Origin: Clostridia bacterium
Lineage (GTDB): Bacteria > Bacillota > Clostridia > Oscillospirales > Acutalibacteraceae
Length of the DNA stretch: 64,000 bases
Assembly: GCA_017434895.1 (NCBI GenBank)
Contig: JAFSGB010000026.1
Span: 30,777 to 94,776, forward strand
Reading direction: 5' to 3'
Both the position numbers and the translations under genes were made by a program. This document shows, one piece after another, positions 62,999 through 64,000 of the stretch. Every line of letters begins with the position of its first letter. The first letter of the stretch is position 1. The notes below the pieces were generated by a model. It was not told the origin of the DNA. It worked only from the letters and a program-made list of their open reading frames with translations, and searched no databases.

Positions 62999-63464
62999 TT
63001 GACTCCGCCTCCATTTGCCTTATTTTGTCCCTTACAACCGCCGCCTGCTCGTAGTTTTCCTCTTTAATGAGAATATTCAGCTCCTCTCTAAGCTGAGCCA
63101 CGCTATCCATTTCGGGAATACTGCTATTGGGCACATTTCCAACGTGCTCTGTACTGCCATGTACTCTTTTAATATATGGCAAAAGCTCTGAGCGGAAGGC
63201 TTCATAACACTTGGCGCACCCCACCTTTCCTTTTTCGGTTATTTGAGAAAAGGTTGCACCGCAAAAAGTACATTTTTTAGTTTCTTTGGGTTTGATATCA
63301 CCTAACAAGGAGGAAAACAATAAATCAATAGAATTATGATGGGTTACACCTAACCCCTCATCCTCAGCGCAAAGACTGCACAAATATTTTTCACTTACTA
63401 CCCCGTTTGAAAGGGTATGAATGTGGGTGGTGGCTTCATATTTTCCGCATTTTTCACATTTCAT
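62991..63464 (-). CDS. mcsA: McsA, activator of McsB
   Basis: A 157-residue zinc protein. Its treble-clef Cys pairs are CEKCGKY, CSLCAED, CTFCGATF and CAKCYEAF, and a C-terminal UVR motif (REELNILIKEENYEQAAVVR) matches the one in ClpC. It binds McsB and modulates CtsR. Located nine bases after ctsR. Confidence 0.95.
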   Translation of the reverse strand: MKCEKCGKYEATTHIHTLSNGVVSEKYLCSLCAEDEGLGVTHHNSIDLLFSSLLGDIKPKETKKCTFCGATFSQITEKGKVGCAKCYEAFRSELLPYIKRVHGSTEHVGNVPNSSIPEMDSVAQLREELNILIKEENYEQAAVVRDKIRQMEAESNE

Positions 63465-63473
63465 ATAATCACC

Positions 63474-63926
63474 TTAAATCTGTGTGAGAAGCATCTGCTT
63501 TAAAATTGCTGCACGGACATTATCCTTTAATATTGGCGGTATTTCCTGCATAACCTTTTCGCCTAAAGCTGCAGCCATAAGACGCACAACCTCGCGGCTA
63601 ATAAGTCCACTTTCAATACAGTTTTCAAGCACTATTCTAGTGGTCAGGGCATCTATACTGTTGCCTATCGAGTTAATAATATGCATCAAAGCCGAGCTAT
63701 GGCTTAGAGTTACCCGTTTTATTTTAATATATCCTCCGCCTCCGCGACGGCTTTCGATTATATACCCGTGCTCGGGAGTGAAACGGGAGGAAAGAACATA
63801 GTTTATTTGACTTGGGGCACAGCCGATTGTTCCGGCAAGCTCATTTCGCTGGATTTCGGCAGTATTTTCATTTGACTCACTTAACATTTTTAAAATTTCC
63901 TTGGTTATTAAATCACTTATTCTCAT
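63474..63926 (-). CDS. ctsR: Transcriptional repressor CtsR
   Basis: A 150-residue winged-helix heat-shock repressor. The DNA-binding part shows TIGCAPSQINYVLSSRFTPE and the glycine-rich wing ESRRGGGGYIKI, which acts as thermosensor in Bacillus CtsR. The AGGTGATGT Shine-Dalgarno precedes the ATG. It heads the ctsR-mcsA-mcsB-clpC operon and is autoregulated through the palindromic operator just upstream. Confidence 0.95.
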   Translation of the reverse strand: MRISDLITKEILKMLSESNENTAEIQRNELAGTIGCAPSQINYVLSSRFTPEHGYIIESRRGGGGYIKIKRVTLSHSSALMHIINSIGNSIDALTTRIVLENCIESGLISREVVRLMAAALGEKVMQEIPPILKDNVRAAILKQMLLTQI

Positions 63927-63940
63927 TTCACATCACCTTT

Positions 63941-63988
63941 TTGACTTTTCCTGACTTTTATTATAACTTAAAAGTCAGGAAAAGTCAA
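63941..63988 (-). promoter_or_regulatory. ctsR promoter with paired CtsR operators
   Basis: On the minus strand TTGACT (63983-63988), a 17-base spacer and TATAAT (63960-63965). Two perfect 20-base inverted arms (63941-63960 and 63969-63988) each contain the CtsR heptad tandem (AGTCAGG AAAAGTCAA, a variant of the GGTCAAA direct repeat). The repressor would cover both the -35 and the start site. Confidence 0.88.
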
Positions 63989-64000
63989 TATATTTTTTTA

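Overview
The window is a stretch of low-GC chromosome from an anaerobic, endospore-forming member of the Clostridia, most likely an Oscillospiraceae/Ruminococcaceae relative. The sporulation and germination genes (spoIIID, spoIIE, sleB, cwlD), the ctsR-mcsA-mcsB-clpC operon, RNase J, ferredoxin-dependent 2-oxoacid oxidoreductase, T-box leaders and Gram-positive ribosome binding sites support this. No phage module, CRISPR array or integrase was found. Assignments rest on reading the sequence and recalled family knowledge; no database search was run.

Layout. 1-183: start of ruvC (minus, cut by the window edge). 387-4251: a polyamine ABC importer (potA, potB and a fused potC-potD). 4285-7008: a three-gene cell-surface glycan operon (aminotransferase, sugar-phosphate transferase, glycosyltransferase). 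7259-7343: tRNA-Leu(CAG). 7947-15714: rnj-rplI, then dnaB-tilS-hpt-ftsH, with a hairpin-rich repeat between rplI and dnaB. 15807-20288: an N-terminally truncated asparagine-synthase-like protein, an NdoA/MazF-type RNase, a secreted V8-like protease and a CNNM/CorC membrane protein preceded by a structured leader or small RNA. 20575-23588: birA, cwlD, radA and a tiny Cys-rich protein. 23731-33312: a large minus-strand operon described below. 33320-34974: spoIIID, a HAD hydrolase, thioredoxin and a 59-residue protein. 35027-42044: two PqqD-like proteins, an HPr-kinase-like protein, a Ser/Thr-rich lipoprotein, a 56-residue peptide and a 1519-residue secreted protein. 42151-47280: a membrane protein, nnrD, a lipoprotein, spoIIE, sleB and tRNA-Leu(TAG). 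47557-54991: an accessory block with a giant von Willebrand-A/pilin-repeat surface protein and a LuxR-type regulator. 55209-59514: aminotransferase and Lrp regulator, a second repeat copy, and a second sugar transferase. 59541-63988: clpC-mcsB-mcsA-ctsR with its autoregulatory operator.

The most coherent system is 23731-33312. Two paralogous acyl-CoA synthetases, each fused to an N-terminal HTH and cupin module and each preceded by its own promoter and T-box leader, are followed by a P-loop ATPase, four subunits of a branched-chain 2-oxoacid:ferredoxin oxidoreductase, and ilvE. One T-box has a readable isoleucine (AUC) specifier; the other best fits valine (GUA). T-boxes switch genes on when the amino acid is scarce, so the operon probably runs in the biosynthetic direction: branched short-chain fatty acid to acyl-CoA, reductive carboxylation to the 2-oxoacid, then transamination to Ile, Val or Leu.

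The second system worth attention is 35027-42044, which has RiPP-like parts (RRE/PqqD folds, an HprK-like kinase, a short leader-like peptide) but no recognisable cyclase, radical SAM enzyme or exporter. A MITE-like string of hairpins with terminal inverted repeats occurs at 10228-10639 and 56881-57095, with a remnant at 47421-47459.
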